In this document: piece by piece, positions 7,786-15,214 of the stretch
How positions within the stretch are numbered: position 1 is the stretch's first letter
How the letters are laid out: each line of letters opens with the position of its first letter
From: an uncultured Actinoplanes sp.
GTDB taxonomy: Bacteria; Actinomycetota; Actinomycetes; Mycobacteriales; Micromonosporaceae
Length of the DNA: 37,100 bases
Reading direction: 5' to 3'
Assembly (NCBI RefSeq): GCF_934643405.1
Contig: NZ_CAKUCL010000044.1
Coordinates: 1-37,100, forward strand
Notes under the pieces: model-generated
The model's input: only the letters and a program-made list of their open reading frames with translations
Databases searched by the model: none
Told to the model about the DNA's origin: nothing
Translations under genes and position numbers: made by a program

Positions 7786-8865
7786 TCAGCCGACGTAGAT
7801 GCCGTCCGGGGAGCGCAGCACGGTGGCGTCGGCGGCGCCCAGACCGGCGAACGCGCGCGGGCTCTCGATCATCAGCTTGCGGTGGTTCCTCGCCACGTCG
7901 GCGGCGAAGGCCGACAACGCGGCGGCCAGCTCCTGCTGCTGGACATCGGTCGACTTGGTCAGCTGCGTCATGGCGGTCTGCATGCCGGTGATGATCGGCG
8001 GCACGGTCAGGCCTCCGATGTCGACCTTCTGATCCCGTAGCGGGGCCACGTTGGACAGCGTGGTGGCCAGGCTCTGCAGGCCTTCCACGCCGACCGCGGT
8101 GGCAAGAGCGGCGGCGCCCGCGCCGGCAGTCGCGCCGGCGAAGACGACGGCGGCCATCGCGCCGCCGATGGTCAGCAGGGCGGTGGTCCGGGAGGCGTTC
8201 GCGCCCGGGCACCACGCGTCCAGGCCGTCGAGCGCCTTGGAGGTCTTGCGGCCGATCTCCCAGATGTCGGTGTTGACCCGGCGATTGATCTCGAGCTGTG
8301 CCTCCAGTGCCAGGGCCAGCGACAGCGCCACCTGCCGGTGCAGCGCCGCCGCCTGCACGTTCTTCTCCAGGTAGTGCTCGAAGGCCAGCGCCGCGTTGCC
8401 GCTCCAGTCCTTCAGGTGGCCCTTGATCAGGTCGACCACGTCGGCGACCTGGGCGGTGCCGGCCAGCGCGGTGACCGCCCGCGGCGCGGTGAGCGTGCCG
8501 GTGGCGGCGGTCATCTGGAGGTCGACCTGGACGGTGGCGGCAACCGAGTACAGGGCGTCGAGCATCGGCCGGCTCTCGTCGGGGTCGGGCAGGGCGAAAC
8601 CGGCGAACAGCGCCGGAATGCCGGCGTAGGCCTGGCTCACGTACGCGCGGAGGTTGCCCTCGTCGTCCGGACGTCCCCGGGCCGGCGTCGTGTATCCGGG
8701 AACCCGCGGGAGCTGGCCGTTGCCCGACCGGGTGGCGTCGTCGTTCGCGGCCTGCTGCGCCTGGCCGTACGAGGCCGACTGCTCCATCGTGACCTGGACG
8801 GCCCGGTCGCGGATCTTCTCGCCGAGCGCCCGCAGATCGCCGGGGGAGTGGTAGGTGAAAGCCAT
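7786..8865 (-). CDS. 359-aa WxG-motif protein with hydrophobic hairpin; candidate T7SS-linked protein
   Basis: No family is recognised with certainty. The N-terminal 60 residues (FTYHSPGDLRALGEKIRDRA) are helical. A long alpha-helical middle contains DWSGNAALAFEHYL with a W-x-G turn at about residue 154, the hallmark geometry of WXG100-type helical hairpins. Residues about 227-262 form a Gly/Ala-rich hydrophobic segment (LLTIGGAMAAVVFAGATAGAG) that could insert in a membrane, and the C-terminus is again helical. There is no signal peptide. The ATG at 8865 shares its base with the stop of the preceding gene (TGATG), so the two are translationally coupled. The open frame extends upstream, but that part is antisense or out of frame to real genes. 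A type VII-exported or membrane-acting role is inference. Confidence 0.75.
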   Translation of the reverse strand: MAFTYHSPGDLRALGEKIRDRAVQVTMEQSASYGQAQQAANDDATRSGNGQLPRVPGYTTPARGRPDDEGNLRAYVSQAYAGIPALFAGFALPDPDESRPMLDALYSVAATVQVDLQMTAATGTLTAPRAVTALAGTAQVADVVDLIKGHLKDWSGNAALAFEHYLEKNVQAAALHRQVALSLALALEAQLEINRRVNTDIWEIGRKTSKALDGLDAWCPGANASRTTALLTIGGAMAAVVFAGATAGAGAAALATAVGVEGLQSLATTLSNVAPLRDQKVDIGGLTVPPIITGMQTAMTQLTKSTDVQQQELAAALSAFAADVARNHRKLMIESPRAFAGLGAADATVLRSPDGIYVG

Positions 8866-9278
8866 CAGGCGGTCCCGTCCTTGATCACGACCGGCGGCGG
8901 CGCGTCGGGCGGGTACTGCTCCTCGGCCTCCTGCAGGCCCGGCGCCGCACCGGTCGCCCAGGCCGACTCCAGGCTGGTGCGGGCTCCCTCGTCGGCGGCG
9001 AGGTACGCGTCGACGACGTGTTCCATGACGGCGCCGGCCTCGACGAGGTTCGCCGACGTCTGCCCCAGGATGTTCTGGAGGTCGTCGCGCAGTGCGGACC
9101 AGACCGCCCGGCTCGCCGCCGCGCCGCCCCCGGGCGCCTGGAACGCCGCGGCCTCCCCCGCCGCGGTGCTGTTCACGGCCTGGTTCATCGACGCGTAGGT
9201 GAAGCCGAGCTGCGGGAGGTCCACCCGGGCGACGATGCGCAGATGCGACAACTCGGCGGCGAACTGCCAGCCCTCCAT
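8865..9278 (-). CDS. Small helical EspC/WXG-like protein with YxxxD motif
   Basis: A 137-aa protein without signal peptide. The body is predicted helical: one helix around FTYASMNQAVNSTAAGEAAAF and a second around SALRDDLQNILGQTSANLV. It ends in VVDAYLAADEGAR, in which Y-L-A-A-D fits the YxxxD/E export signal of type VII secretion substrates (EspC/EsxB type). A Pro-rich tail follows (YPPDAPPPVV). Its stop overlaps the start of the 359-aa protein by one base, suggesting that the two are made in equal amounts and may form a heterodimer as ESX pairs do. No secretion ATPase is in the window. The family assignment is inference from motif and size; the gene itself is well supported. Confidence 0.75.
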   Translation of the reverse strand: MEGWQFAAELSHLRIVARVDLPQLGFTYASMNQAVNSTAAGEAAAFQAPGGGAAASRAVWSALRDDLQNILGQTSANLVEAGAVMEHVVDAYLAADEGARTSLESAWATGAAPGLQEAEEQYPPDAPPPVVIKDGTA

Positions 9279-9296
9279 CGGAATCCCCTCTCCCGG

Positions 9297-10085
9297 TCAC
9301 CGGCCGTCGCAGGAAACGCCGTCGGTGGGTGGCCGCTCGGTCCGCGGTGTCTGCGGCAGGTAGATCTCGGTGCGGGTGAAGTCCAGCCCGGCGATGGGCG
9401 GGACCTGGAACGACGGCTTGAGGCGGGTGACGCCCACGGCCGGATCCGCGTCGGCGTACACGATCTTCCCGGCGGCGTCGCGCAGGACCAGGACGATCTC
9501 GTTCACGCACACGGGCGCGGCCGGCGGCTCCGCCCGGACGTCCGCGGTGATCTCGAAGGCGCCCAAGCTGTCCGGCCGGCCCCGATGGAGATCGACCGCC
9601 TCGGGTTTCGCCCATCCGGAGAAGTCCCGGGGTGCGTACGCCGCGAAGTCGATCACCTGGACCTTCAGACCACTGAGCTTCTGGTCCTCGGCGACCTGGA
9701 GATCGCCGGCCGTGGCGAGCTCGCCGCCGGGGAACAGCACCCCGCCCGACGCGATGTCGTCGGCGGTGGAGACCTCGTCGCCGTCCGGCCCGAGCGCCGC
9801 CACCCGGAACTGCAGCCGGCGGACGACCTGGTCGCACCGGCTGCGGTAGACGAACCCGTACTTCGCCTTGGCCGCATCCACCCAGGTCCCGGTGATCTGC
9901 GGCGAGCAGTCCGGGCGCGGCGCCGGCGAGGCGGCCGCGGCCGGGGACGGCGCCTGCGTCGGCCCGCTGACCACCGGATCGGCGTCGCCGCGGCGCACGA
10001 CGATCGCGACGCCCACGGCGATCAGCAGCACGACGATGCCGATCAGGAGCCAGTGGCCCGCCTGGAGGCGACGCCCGTCGGTCAT
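9297..10085 (-). CDS. Membrane-anchored protein with extracytoplasmic domain, unknown
   Basis: A 262-aa protein with a short cytoplasmic N-terminus (MTDGRRLQAG), one transmembrane helix (about residues 12-31, WLLIGIVVLLIAVGVAIVV), a Pro/Ala/Ser linker (about 40-57) and a globular outer domain of about 200 residues. That domain has four cysteines (in RPDCS, RSRCDQ, PVCVNE and GVSCDG) that could form two disulfides. Its strand pattern is reminiscent of FxLYD-like beta domains, but this is not a firm match. It is the second gene of the four-gene operon, 7 bases after the YbaB-like gene and 18 before the EspC-like gene. It could be a surface partner or anchor for the exported pair. Confidence 0.75.
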   Translation of the reverse strand: MTDGRRLQAGHWLLIGIVVLLIAVGVAIVVRRGDADPVVSGPTQAPSPAAAASPAPRPDCSPQITGTWVDAAKAKYGFVYRSRCDQVVRRLQFRVAALGPDGDEVSTADDIASGGVLFPGGELATAGDLQVAEDQKLSGLKVQVIDFAAYAPRDFSGWAKPEAVDLHRGRPDSLGAFEITADVRAEPPAAPVCVNEIVLVLRDAAGKIVYADADPAVGVTRLKPSFQVPPIAGLDFTRTEIYLPQTPRTERPPTDGVSCDGR

Positions 10086-10092
10086 GCCTCTC

Positions 10093-10620
10093 CTATCCGG
10101 CCGTCCGCATCGCTCGCGGCAGGCCGATGTCGTAGACGGCGTCGGTGAGCAGGGTCAGCCTCGCCCGGTGGTCGGCGAGCAGGGCGGCGACCGCACTGTC
10201 CAGTTCGGCCAGGAACTCGCGCTCGGTCAGCGCCGCGCCCGGCTCGATCTCAACCTGCCACGAGACCAGGGCCCGGCTGCGGACCGTCACCCGTCCGAGC
10301 GCCGACCGGCCGGCGACGTGCATCCGTTCGAGCCGCCGCTGGAACTCCCGGTCGGCGTCGTCCGGTTCCGGCTCGTCGCCCGGGTCGCGCCGGGCCCAGT
10401 CCTGCACGATCTCCCGATATCGCCGGCGGTAGCGGGCCCACAACAGGGTGGCCAGCGCTTCGAGCTGCCGCGCCAGAGCCGGCGGCCGATAGCCGCGGTA
10501 GGCGTCGTGGGCGAAGCTGACCCGCACGTCGCCGTGGCCGCGCGCGGTCGCGGTGAGCCCGCCGTCGGGCGACCGCGCCTCGACGCTCAGCAGACTGAGC
10601 CGTTCCGCCAGCTCACCCAT
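10093..10620 (-). CDS. YbaB/EbfC-like small protein, first gene of the T7SS-like operon
   Basis: A 175-aa protein. The N-terminal part (SVEARSPDGGLTATARGHGDVRVSF, then a YRPPALARQLEALATLLWARYRRRYREI helix) follows the YbaB/EbfC fold pattern: a beta-hairpin of the form SPDG-x-(T/V)xTxxGxGx-(D/E)-(V/I) followed by a long helix. Actinobacterial YbaB-like genes often sit beside WXG100 genes. The C-terminal half repeats a strand and helix layout (RVTVRSRALVSWQVEIE). The ATG at 10620 has GGAGGT seven bases upstream; an earlier in-frame start at 10659 has none. Role as DNA-binding or as a chaperone-like partner is inference. Confidence 0.7.
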   Translation of the reverse strand: MGELAERLSLLSVEARSPDGGLTATARGHGDVRVSFAHDAYRGYRPPALARQLEALATLLWARYRRRYREIVQDWARRDPGDEPEPDDADREFQRRLERMHVAGRSALGRVTVRSRALVSWQVEIEPGAALTEREFLAELDSAVAALLADHRARLTLLTDAVYDIGLPRAMRTAG

Positions 10621-10643
10621 CCCCACCACCTCCCGGCAGCGCA

Positions 10644-10656
10644 CCGATGCTATCGG
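10644..10656. promoter_or_regulatory. Inverted repeat upstream of the T7SS-like operon
   Basis: CCGATGCTATCGG is a perfect 5+5 dyad with a 3-base centre, lying 24 bases upstream of the first start codon of the operon, where an operator or transcript-leader element would be expected. Short dyads are frequent in GC-rich DNA, so support is modest. Confidence 0.3.
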
Positions 10657-10729
10657 CACCGGTCAATCGGCGCCGCCGGTCCGCGACCGCGATCCCGCGC
10701 CGGCCGAATGAGGGAGGGGGTCGGTGGGG

Positions 10730-10735
10730 TATAAC
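10730..10735 (+). promoter_or_regulatory. Candidate -10 element (TATAAC) for the 10773 gene
   Basis: TATAAC is a near-consensus -10 hexamer in an otherwise GC-rich region. It lies 37 bases before the GTG start at 10773, leaving a leader of about 30 bases. No convincing -35 is visible 17 bases upstream. Confidence 0.4.
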
Positions 10736-10772
10736 CGCCCCTGGACTGACGCGCTAACGATGGGAAACCGCT

Positions 10773-11276
10773 GTGACGGACGATCCGCTGTACGCAACGC
10801 TGGGGTTCAGTGACGCTGAGTGGGGCCTGCTGGTGGGGCTTCCGCAGTCGGTGCTGACCGCGGCCAGCGCTGCCACGCCGGACAGCGCCCGGAAGACCCG
10901 GGCCGAGAGCGCTGCCGGGCTCGATGTCATCTCCGACGCCCGGGCCTCGGCCAGCCGGCTGGTGGCGGCCGTCGCCGGAGCGATCGTCTCGACGGTCGGC
11001 GACCCGGACCTGGGCGAGGAGCCGCCGGTCATCGAGCCGGGCGACCCCCGGGCGTACGTCGAGGACGTGCTCGGCCGGGCCGCCGAGGCCAACGCGCTGC
11101 TGACCGCCAAGGCGGAGCAGGCCGACGCGGAGACGTACAAGCACTGGCTCGTGGAGATCGCCGAGAGCGTGGTCGGCGCGGCCTCGACCGGGGGCGTGCT
11201 GGGCATCGGCGGCGAGACCGTCACCGACGACGAGCGGGAATTCCGCGACGAGCTCGCCAAGGTGCTGGCCGACTGA
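10773..11276 (+). CDS. Conserved actinobacterial protein of unknown function (167 aa)
   Basis: A soluble, helical, acidic 167-aa protein. It opens with DDPLYATLGFSDAEWGLLVGLPQSVLTAAS and ends with WLVEIAESVVGAASTGGVLGIGGETVTDDEREFRDEL; the latter 'SGGVLGIGGE...S..E..FL.EL' form is familiar from conserved hypothetical proteins in many actinobacteria. No catalytic motif, signal or membrane span is seen. The GTG start at 10773 is preceded by a weak GGGAAA. It is divergent from the four-gene T7SS-like operon with 152 bases between start codons and convergent with the DUF1593 gene. Function is not known, and the link to the operon is positional only. Confidence 0.75.
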   Translation: MTDDPLYATLGFSDAEWGLLVGLPQSVLTAASAATPDSARKTRAESAAGLDVISDARASASRLVAAVAGAIVSTVGDPDLGEEPPVIEPGDPRAYVEDVLGRAAEANALLTAKAEQADAETYKHWLVEIAESVVGAASTGGVLGIGGETVTDDEREFRDELAKVLAD

Positions 11277-11280
11277 CCGG

Positions 11281-11308
11281 TGCGGGGAGTGCGGACGCAC
11301 TCCCCGCA
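11281..11308. terminator. Perfect 12-bp hairpin between convergent genes
   Basis: TGCGGGGAGTGC (11281-11292) and GCACTCCCCGCA (11297-11308) pair perfectly around GGAC. It sits in the 40 bases between the stops of two convergent genes, so it can terminate both. There is no T-run, as is usual for actinobacterial intrinsic terminators. Confidence 0.7.
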
Positions 11309-11316
11309 CAGCGGGG

Positions 11317-12819
11317 TCAGACCACTCGGATGATCAACCGGTGGTAACGGGTCAACGGGAACTCTCCGTTGTCGGTGCCCTGGAGGATCACCGAGATGGT
11401 CTGGCCCGGCCGGGCGTCGGCCGGGACGGAGACGACGCCGCGATCGGAGACCGCGACCGTGCCGGGGTAGGTGCCCTCCTCGCGGTAGACCCACCACGAC
11501 GTGGTGACCCGGTCGTGGTCCGGATCGGACGTTCGCGCGGTCAGCCGCACGTCGGTGCCGGGCCGGGCGCGCGAGGGGCCGGCGATGCGAACCGTGGGGG
11601 CGTGGTTGGCCGCCCGGTACGACGGGGTCAGCGTCCACCGGATCCGGGCCGCGAAATCGTTCTGGGCCGCCGCGGCCCACCGCAGCGTCGTGTAGTTCGC
11701 GACGTCCGTGCCGGACGGGTCCTTCTCGGTGGGCACCGTGGTCCAGAGATCCGGTGAGGCCGACGTCTGCGTGGCGCGGCCACCCCAGCCGCCGAGCGAC
11801 GGGTTGTCCGGCGCCTGGATGCCGGTGTTCAGCAACGGGTTGAACGCGACGTTGTCGCCCTCGGAGAGGAAGTCGTACGGGCCGAGCGGCTTGCACCATC
11901 CGCCGGGCGCCAGGCCGGGATCGCCGAAGATGTCCAACGGGTCACCGGGCATGGCCTGGCCGTCGAGCCAGGAACGGTACAGCGAGCCGTACGGGCCGAT
12001 CTGGATGTTCCGCCGGATCCACGCGCCGGAGAAGTAGATCCGGTCGGCCGGCAGCCCGCGCACGTTGCCCTGGCCCCGGTTGCAGTTGTATCCCCAGGTC
12101 GCGTAGCCGGCGGACAACTGCTCGACGCGCAGGTGCGGCCAGTTCGGCGCGATGTAGGACGCGTATGTCTCGTCCTGGAAACCGCTCGCCAGGATGACCG
12201 CCTTGCGCGACACCGCGTCCCGGATCCGATGCCACCGCGGCGTGCCCGCATAACGGTCCTCGATGGACCTCAGCGCCCGGGCGATCGTGTTGGTGCCGCC
12301 CCACGCCTGCAGATAGAGCGGCCGGGGATCGTGGTCGAGCAGCAGATCGCGGATCAGGTCCGAGCCGGGCGTGTCGTGCGACATCTCGCCCTCGAACACG
12401 ATGTTGCCCACCTTGACGCGCGAGCGCAGCGCGGCCGGGCTCGGATAGGCCGGATCGTGGCGGCGCAGATTCGGATAGACCTTTGCGTACGCCGTCAGCA
12501 CCTGATCCTGAACGGTCCGGGTGCCGGTCCACCGCCACGACGTCTGCGGCGTGCTGTATTCGCGGCCGGGCAGGAAGAACTCGGTGCCCTTGCCGTCACC
12601 GGCCCAGTGGAACCGGCTGCTCGTGTAGACGATGCCCTGGGTGTCCACGTCGTTGGTGTAGAGCAGATAACGGATGAGCGAGGCGAGGTCGTCCTGTTCC
12701 ATGTCGGTCGTGACGACGGTGCGGGGTTTCCGGTGCCCGGAGGCGTCGGATGCGGCGGCGGGGACGGTGATCAGGAGAAGAGTGGCGGCGGCGACGCGGA
12801 CAGCGCGGAGGAAACGCAT
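11317..12819 (-). CDS. Secreted DUF1593 (Sde182-type) nucleoside-hydrolase-like protein
   Basis: A 500-aa protein with a Sec signal peptide (RFLRAVRVAAATLLLITVPAAASDASG). The N-terminal domain (about 32-310) has the nucleoside-hydrolase-like fold seen in cellulose-binding protein Sde182: TTDMEQDDLASLIRYLLYTND carries the D-x-x-x-D-D metal cluster, and YLQAWGGTNTIARAL and GFQDETYASYIAPNWPHL follow. The C-terminal about 95 residues (NHAPTVRIAGPSRARPGTDV to the end) are an Ig-like Sde182 C-domain. Nucleoside-hydrolase-fold enzymes cleave N-glycosidic bonds; the substrate of this extracellular family is unknown. It lies 18 bases after the isomerase gene with GGAG before the ATG, so it is the last gene of the sugar operon. 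That suggests it frees or captures the imported sugar from plant or other glycans. Confidence 0.85.
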   Translation of the reverse strand: MRFLRAVRVAAATLLLITVPAAASDASGHRKPRTVVTTDMEQDDLASLIRYLLYTNDVDTQGIVYTSSRFHWAGDGKGTEFFLPGREYSTPQTSWRWTGTRTVQDQVLTAYAKVYPNLRRHDPAYPSPAALRSRVKVGNIVFEGEMSHDTPGSDLIRDLLLDHDPRPLYLQAWGGTNTIARALRSIEDRYAGTPRWHRIRDAVSRKAVILASGFQDETYASYIAPNWPHLRVEQLSAGYATWGYNCNRGQGNVRGLPADRIYFSGAWIRRNIQIGPYGSLYRSWLDGQAMPGDPLDIFGDPGLAPGGWCKPLGPYDFLSEGDNVAFNPLLNTGIQAPDNPSLGGWGGRATQTSASPDLWTTVPTEKDPSGTDVANYTTLRWAAAAQNDFAARIRWTLTPSYRAANHAPTVRIAGPSRARPGTDVRLTARTSDPDHDRVTTSWWVYREEGTYPGTVAVSDRGVVSVPADARPGQTISVILQGTDNGEFPLTRYHRLIIRVV

Positions 12820-12837
12820 GTCATCTCCAAACGGGAT

Positions 12838-13818
12838 TCAGAGGGAACCGAAGAGAGCGTCCTGAACGATGCGCTGGGCGGCCATCGCGTCCTGCCGTTC
12901 CTGGGCCTCGGCGAGCGCGGCGGTGTCGAGCCGGTCGAGGGCGCGGTGGATCCGCTTGAGGGTGGCGATCGAGGTGCGCGCCGCGTCGACGCTGTCCTCC
13001 CGGAACGGGAACTGATCGAGCTGCCACACGCCCTCCCACTCGTTCCTGCGCAGGGTGTGGAAGAACTCGAAGATCTCGGTGAGGTGCACGGTCCCGACCA
13101 CCAGGTCGTCGTCCCAGCCGCGCAGGTTGTCGTTGACGTCCATGCCGTACAGCCGGCCGTGGTCGATGATCAGCTGAGCGGCGTCGGCGGGCGACTCCCC
13201 GCCGTAGAGGCTGTGCCCGAAGTCGAGCAGGACGCCGACGTTGTCCAGGCCGATCTGCTCGATGCCGAGCAGCGTGCGCGCGGCCGAGTCCCAGGTCATC
13301 TTCACCCGCGGCTCGCGCGGCTTGTACTCGATGGCGAACCTCAGATCCGGGTGCGCGCCGGCCAGTTCGCGCATGCCGTCGACCGCGAGCTTCCACAGTG
13401 TCCGGTGGTCGACCTGGAACGGGTAATCCCAGCCGTCCTGGCCGGGCCAGATCTTCACATAGTCGGCGCCCAGCTCACGGACGATGCCGGCCGCCTCGTG
13501 CATCAGGTCGAGCGCCCCCTTCCGTACGGCCGGGTCGGGGTTGGTGAACGCACCCCGGCTGAACCTGCGCAGGTAGATCTCCGGCGTGATGCCGATGGCG
13601 CCCAGGCCCTGCGCGGCGAGGGCGTCCTTGACCTCGCTCAGCGAGACGCCCGGGGTGAACGGGTAGTTGAGGTCGACGACCGACAGGTCCTCGACCTGCC
13701 CGGCCAGCTCGATGGCCTCGAGCGTGGTGCGCGCGGGGCCGTAGCCGTCGGTGGCGTACCGGTCGACGTAGGTCGCGAAGTGCCAGAGACCGGCGCCGAA
13801 ACGCGGGTACTCGGTCAT
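12838..13818 (-). CDS. Xylose-isomerase-like TIM-barrel sugar isomerase; candidate D-apiose isomerase
   Basis: A 326-aa AP_endonuc_2/xylose-isomerase-like barrel. The start GAGLWHFATYVDRYATDGYG resembles sugar isomerases that act on free aldoses (type II L-rhamnose isomerase and its relatives). Likely metal ligands lie in FAIEYKPREPR (E164), GVLLDFGHSLYGGE (D199/H202) and YGMDVNDN (D227), with WQLDQFPF (D268) at the end of the barrel. Isomerases of this group turn an aldose into a ketose before kinase action. The next genes are an FGGY kinase and a split transketolase, the set known from D-apiose catabolism (apiose to apulose). The ATG at 13818 is 4 bases after the kinase stop, with GGGAG about 9 bases upstream. 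L-rhamnose or another pentose as substrate cannot be ruled out. Confidence 0.8.
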   Translation of the reverse strand: MTEYPRFGAGLWHFATYVDRYATDGYGPARTTLEAIELAGQVEDLSVVDLNYPFTPGVSLSEVKDALAAQGLGAIGITPEIYLRRFSRGAFTNPDPAVRKGALDLMHEAAGIVRELGADYVKIWPGQDGWDYPFQVDHRTLWKLAVDGMRELAGAHPDLRFAIEYKPREPRVKMTWDSAARTLLGIEQIGLDNVGVLLDFGHSLYGGESPADAAQLIIDHGRLYGMDVNDNLRGWDDDLVVGTVHLTEIFEFFHTLRRNEWEGVWQLDQFPFREDSVDAARTSIATLKRIHRALDRLDTAALAEAQERQDAMAAQRIVQDALFGSL

Positions 13819-13822
13819 GTGA

Positions 13823-15214
13823 TCAGCTCCCAGGGCGGTTGGCGGAACGGGACCGGGCGACCGCCTCGTGCCAGGCGCAACGCGCAGCGGCCGAGGAGAC
13901 CCGGGGGGTGAAGTCGTCGTACTCCAGAGGCGCGGCAACGCCGCCGGCAAGGAACCCGGCGCCGAGCGCGGAGAGACCGGTGGTGCGGGCGCGACGCACC
14001 GGCAGCCCGGTCACGTCGGCCTGGATCTGCATCAACAGATCGTTGGCCGCGGCGCCGCCGTCGGCGAGCAGCCGCTCGGCCGGTCCCATCGCGTCCACCA
14101 CGTCGGCGACCTGGTGGCCGATCGACTCGACCGCGGCGCGGGCCAGCTGCCCCGGTCCGGTGCCGAGGGTGAGGCCGCTGATCAGGCCGACCGCGCTGTC
14201 GTCCCACCAGGGCGCGGCCAGCCCGCCGAAGGCCGGGACGAGGTGGACGCCGTCGCTGGTGGCGCCGGCGGCCATCGACGCGATCTCGGCCGGCGAGACG
14301 CGCAGCAGGGAGGCCAGCCACGCGACGGTCGCGCCGCTGGACCGGATGTTGCCCTCGGCGGCGAGGACCGGCGACGGGTCGCCCCACGCCACGGTCAGGC
14401 AGGTCGCCCCGGCCTCGGACGGGTCGCTCACCAGCCGCATCACCGACGACCCCGTACCGTAAGTGATCTTGACACCGCCGGCGCCGAGGGTGCCGTGCGC
14501 GTAGAGGGCCGCGTGCGAGTCGCCCAGCACCGCGGTGATCGGCAGGCCTTCGAGCACCCCGCCCCGCGCGCCGATGCGGCCCAGGTCGCCGGACGAGGGC
14601 GTGATCGTGGGCAGCGCACCGGACGGCACGCCGAAGAGTCCCAGCAGCTCGGAGCTCCACCGGCCGGTCCGGACGTCCAGCAGCTGGGTTCTCGAGGCGT
14701 TGCCGACCTCGATCTGGTGGCTGCCGGTGAGCGCGTGCAGCAGCCAGGAGTCGACCGTGCCGATGGCCGCGTCCGGCGTGCGGTCGAGCAGCCAGCGCAG
14801 CTTGGCCGCACTGAACATCGGGTCGACCGGCAGCCCGCTGATCTCGCGGATCCGCGACTCGTGCCCCTTCTCGCGCAGCGCGTCGCAGATCGTCACCGCC
14901 CGCTGGTCCTGCCAGCCCAGCACCGGTCCCGCGGGCTCGCCGGTACGCCGGTCCCACACCACGGCCGACTCCCGCTGGGTGCTGAACCCGACCGCCGCGA
15001 CGTCCCGCCGTGAGATTCCGGCCAGGCACTGCGCGGCCGCGTCCAGCACGCTGCGCAGGATCTCGCCGGCGTCCTGCTCGACCCAGCCGGGCCGCGGATA
15101 CCGGATCGGCACCGCCGCCGATCCGGTGCCGGCCACCGTGCCGGCGTCGTCGATCAGCAGGCACTTGGTGGAGCTGGTGCCCTGGTCGACGGCGAGGACG
15201 TACCGGTCAGGCAT
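13823..15214 (-). CDS. FGGY-family carbohydrate kinase; candidate D-apulose kinase
   Basis: A 463-aa member of the FGGY kinases. The phosphate-1 loop is LAVDQGTSSTKCLLID (about 7-22). GFSTQRESAVVWDRRTG (76-92) resembles glycerol kinase. GWQDQR (100-105) follows, then the catalytic aspartate in AVLGDSHAALYAHG (D232) and the adenosine-binding TYGTGSS. The second domain has LLADGGAAANDLLMQIQADV. It phosphorylates a ketose or polyol with ATP. A database label of glycerol or xylulose kinase is possible, but the operon places it between an aldose isomerase and a transketolase. Its start overlaps the end of the transketolase C-subunit gene by 8 bases. Confidence 0.85.
   Translation of the reverse strand: MPDRYVLAVDQGTSSTKCLLIDDAGTVAGTGSAAVPIRYPRPGWVEQDAGEILRSVLDAAAQCLAGISRRDVAAVGFSTQRESAVVWDRRTGEPAGPVLGWQDQRAVTICDALREKGHESRIREISGLPVDPMFSAAKLRWLLDRTPDAAIGTVDSWLLHALTGSHQIEVGNASRTQLLDVRTGRWSSELLGLFGVPSGALPTITPSSGDLGRIGARGGVLEGLPITAVLGDSHAALYAHGTLGAGGVKITYGTGSSVMRLVSDPSEAGATCLTVAWGDPSPVLAAEGNIRSSGATVAWLASLLRVSPAEIASMAAGATSDGVHLVPAFGGLAAPWWDDSAVGLISGLTLGTGPGQLARAAVESIGHQVADVVDAMGPAERLLADGGAAANDLLMQIQADVTGLPVRRARTTGLSALGAGFLAGGVAAPLEYDDFTPRVSSAAARCAWHEAVARSRSANRPGS

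Noticed and set aside
8866..9837. Upstream extension of the 359-aa WxG protein in the same frame
   Set aside because: The region is occupied in another frame by the EspC-like and membrane-anchored proteins, which have better starts and protein character; the ATG at 8865 is coupled to the preceding stop.
13823..15214. Kinase as a plain glycerol kinase
   Set aside because: The STQRESAVVWDRRTG segment is glycerol-kinase-like, but it is embedded between an aldose isomerase and a split transketolase with no glycerol facilitator or dehydrogenase nearby.
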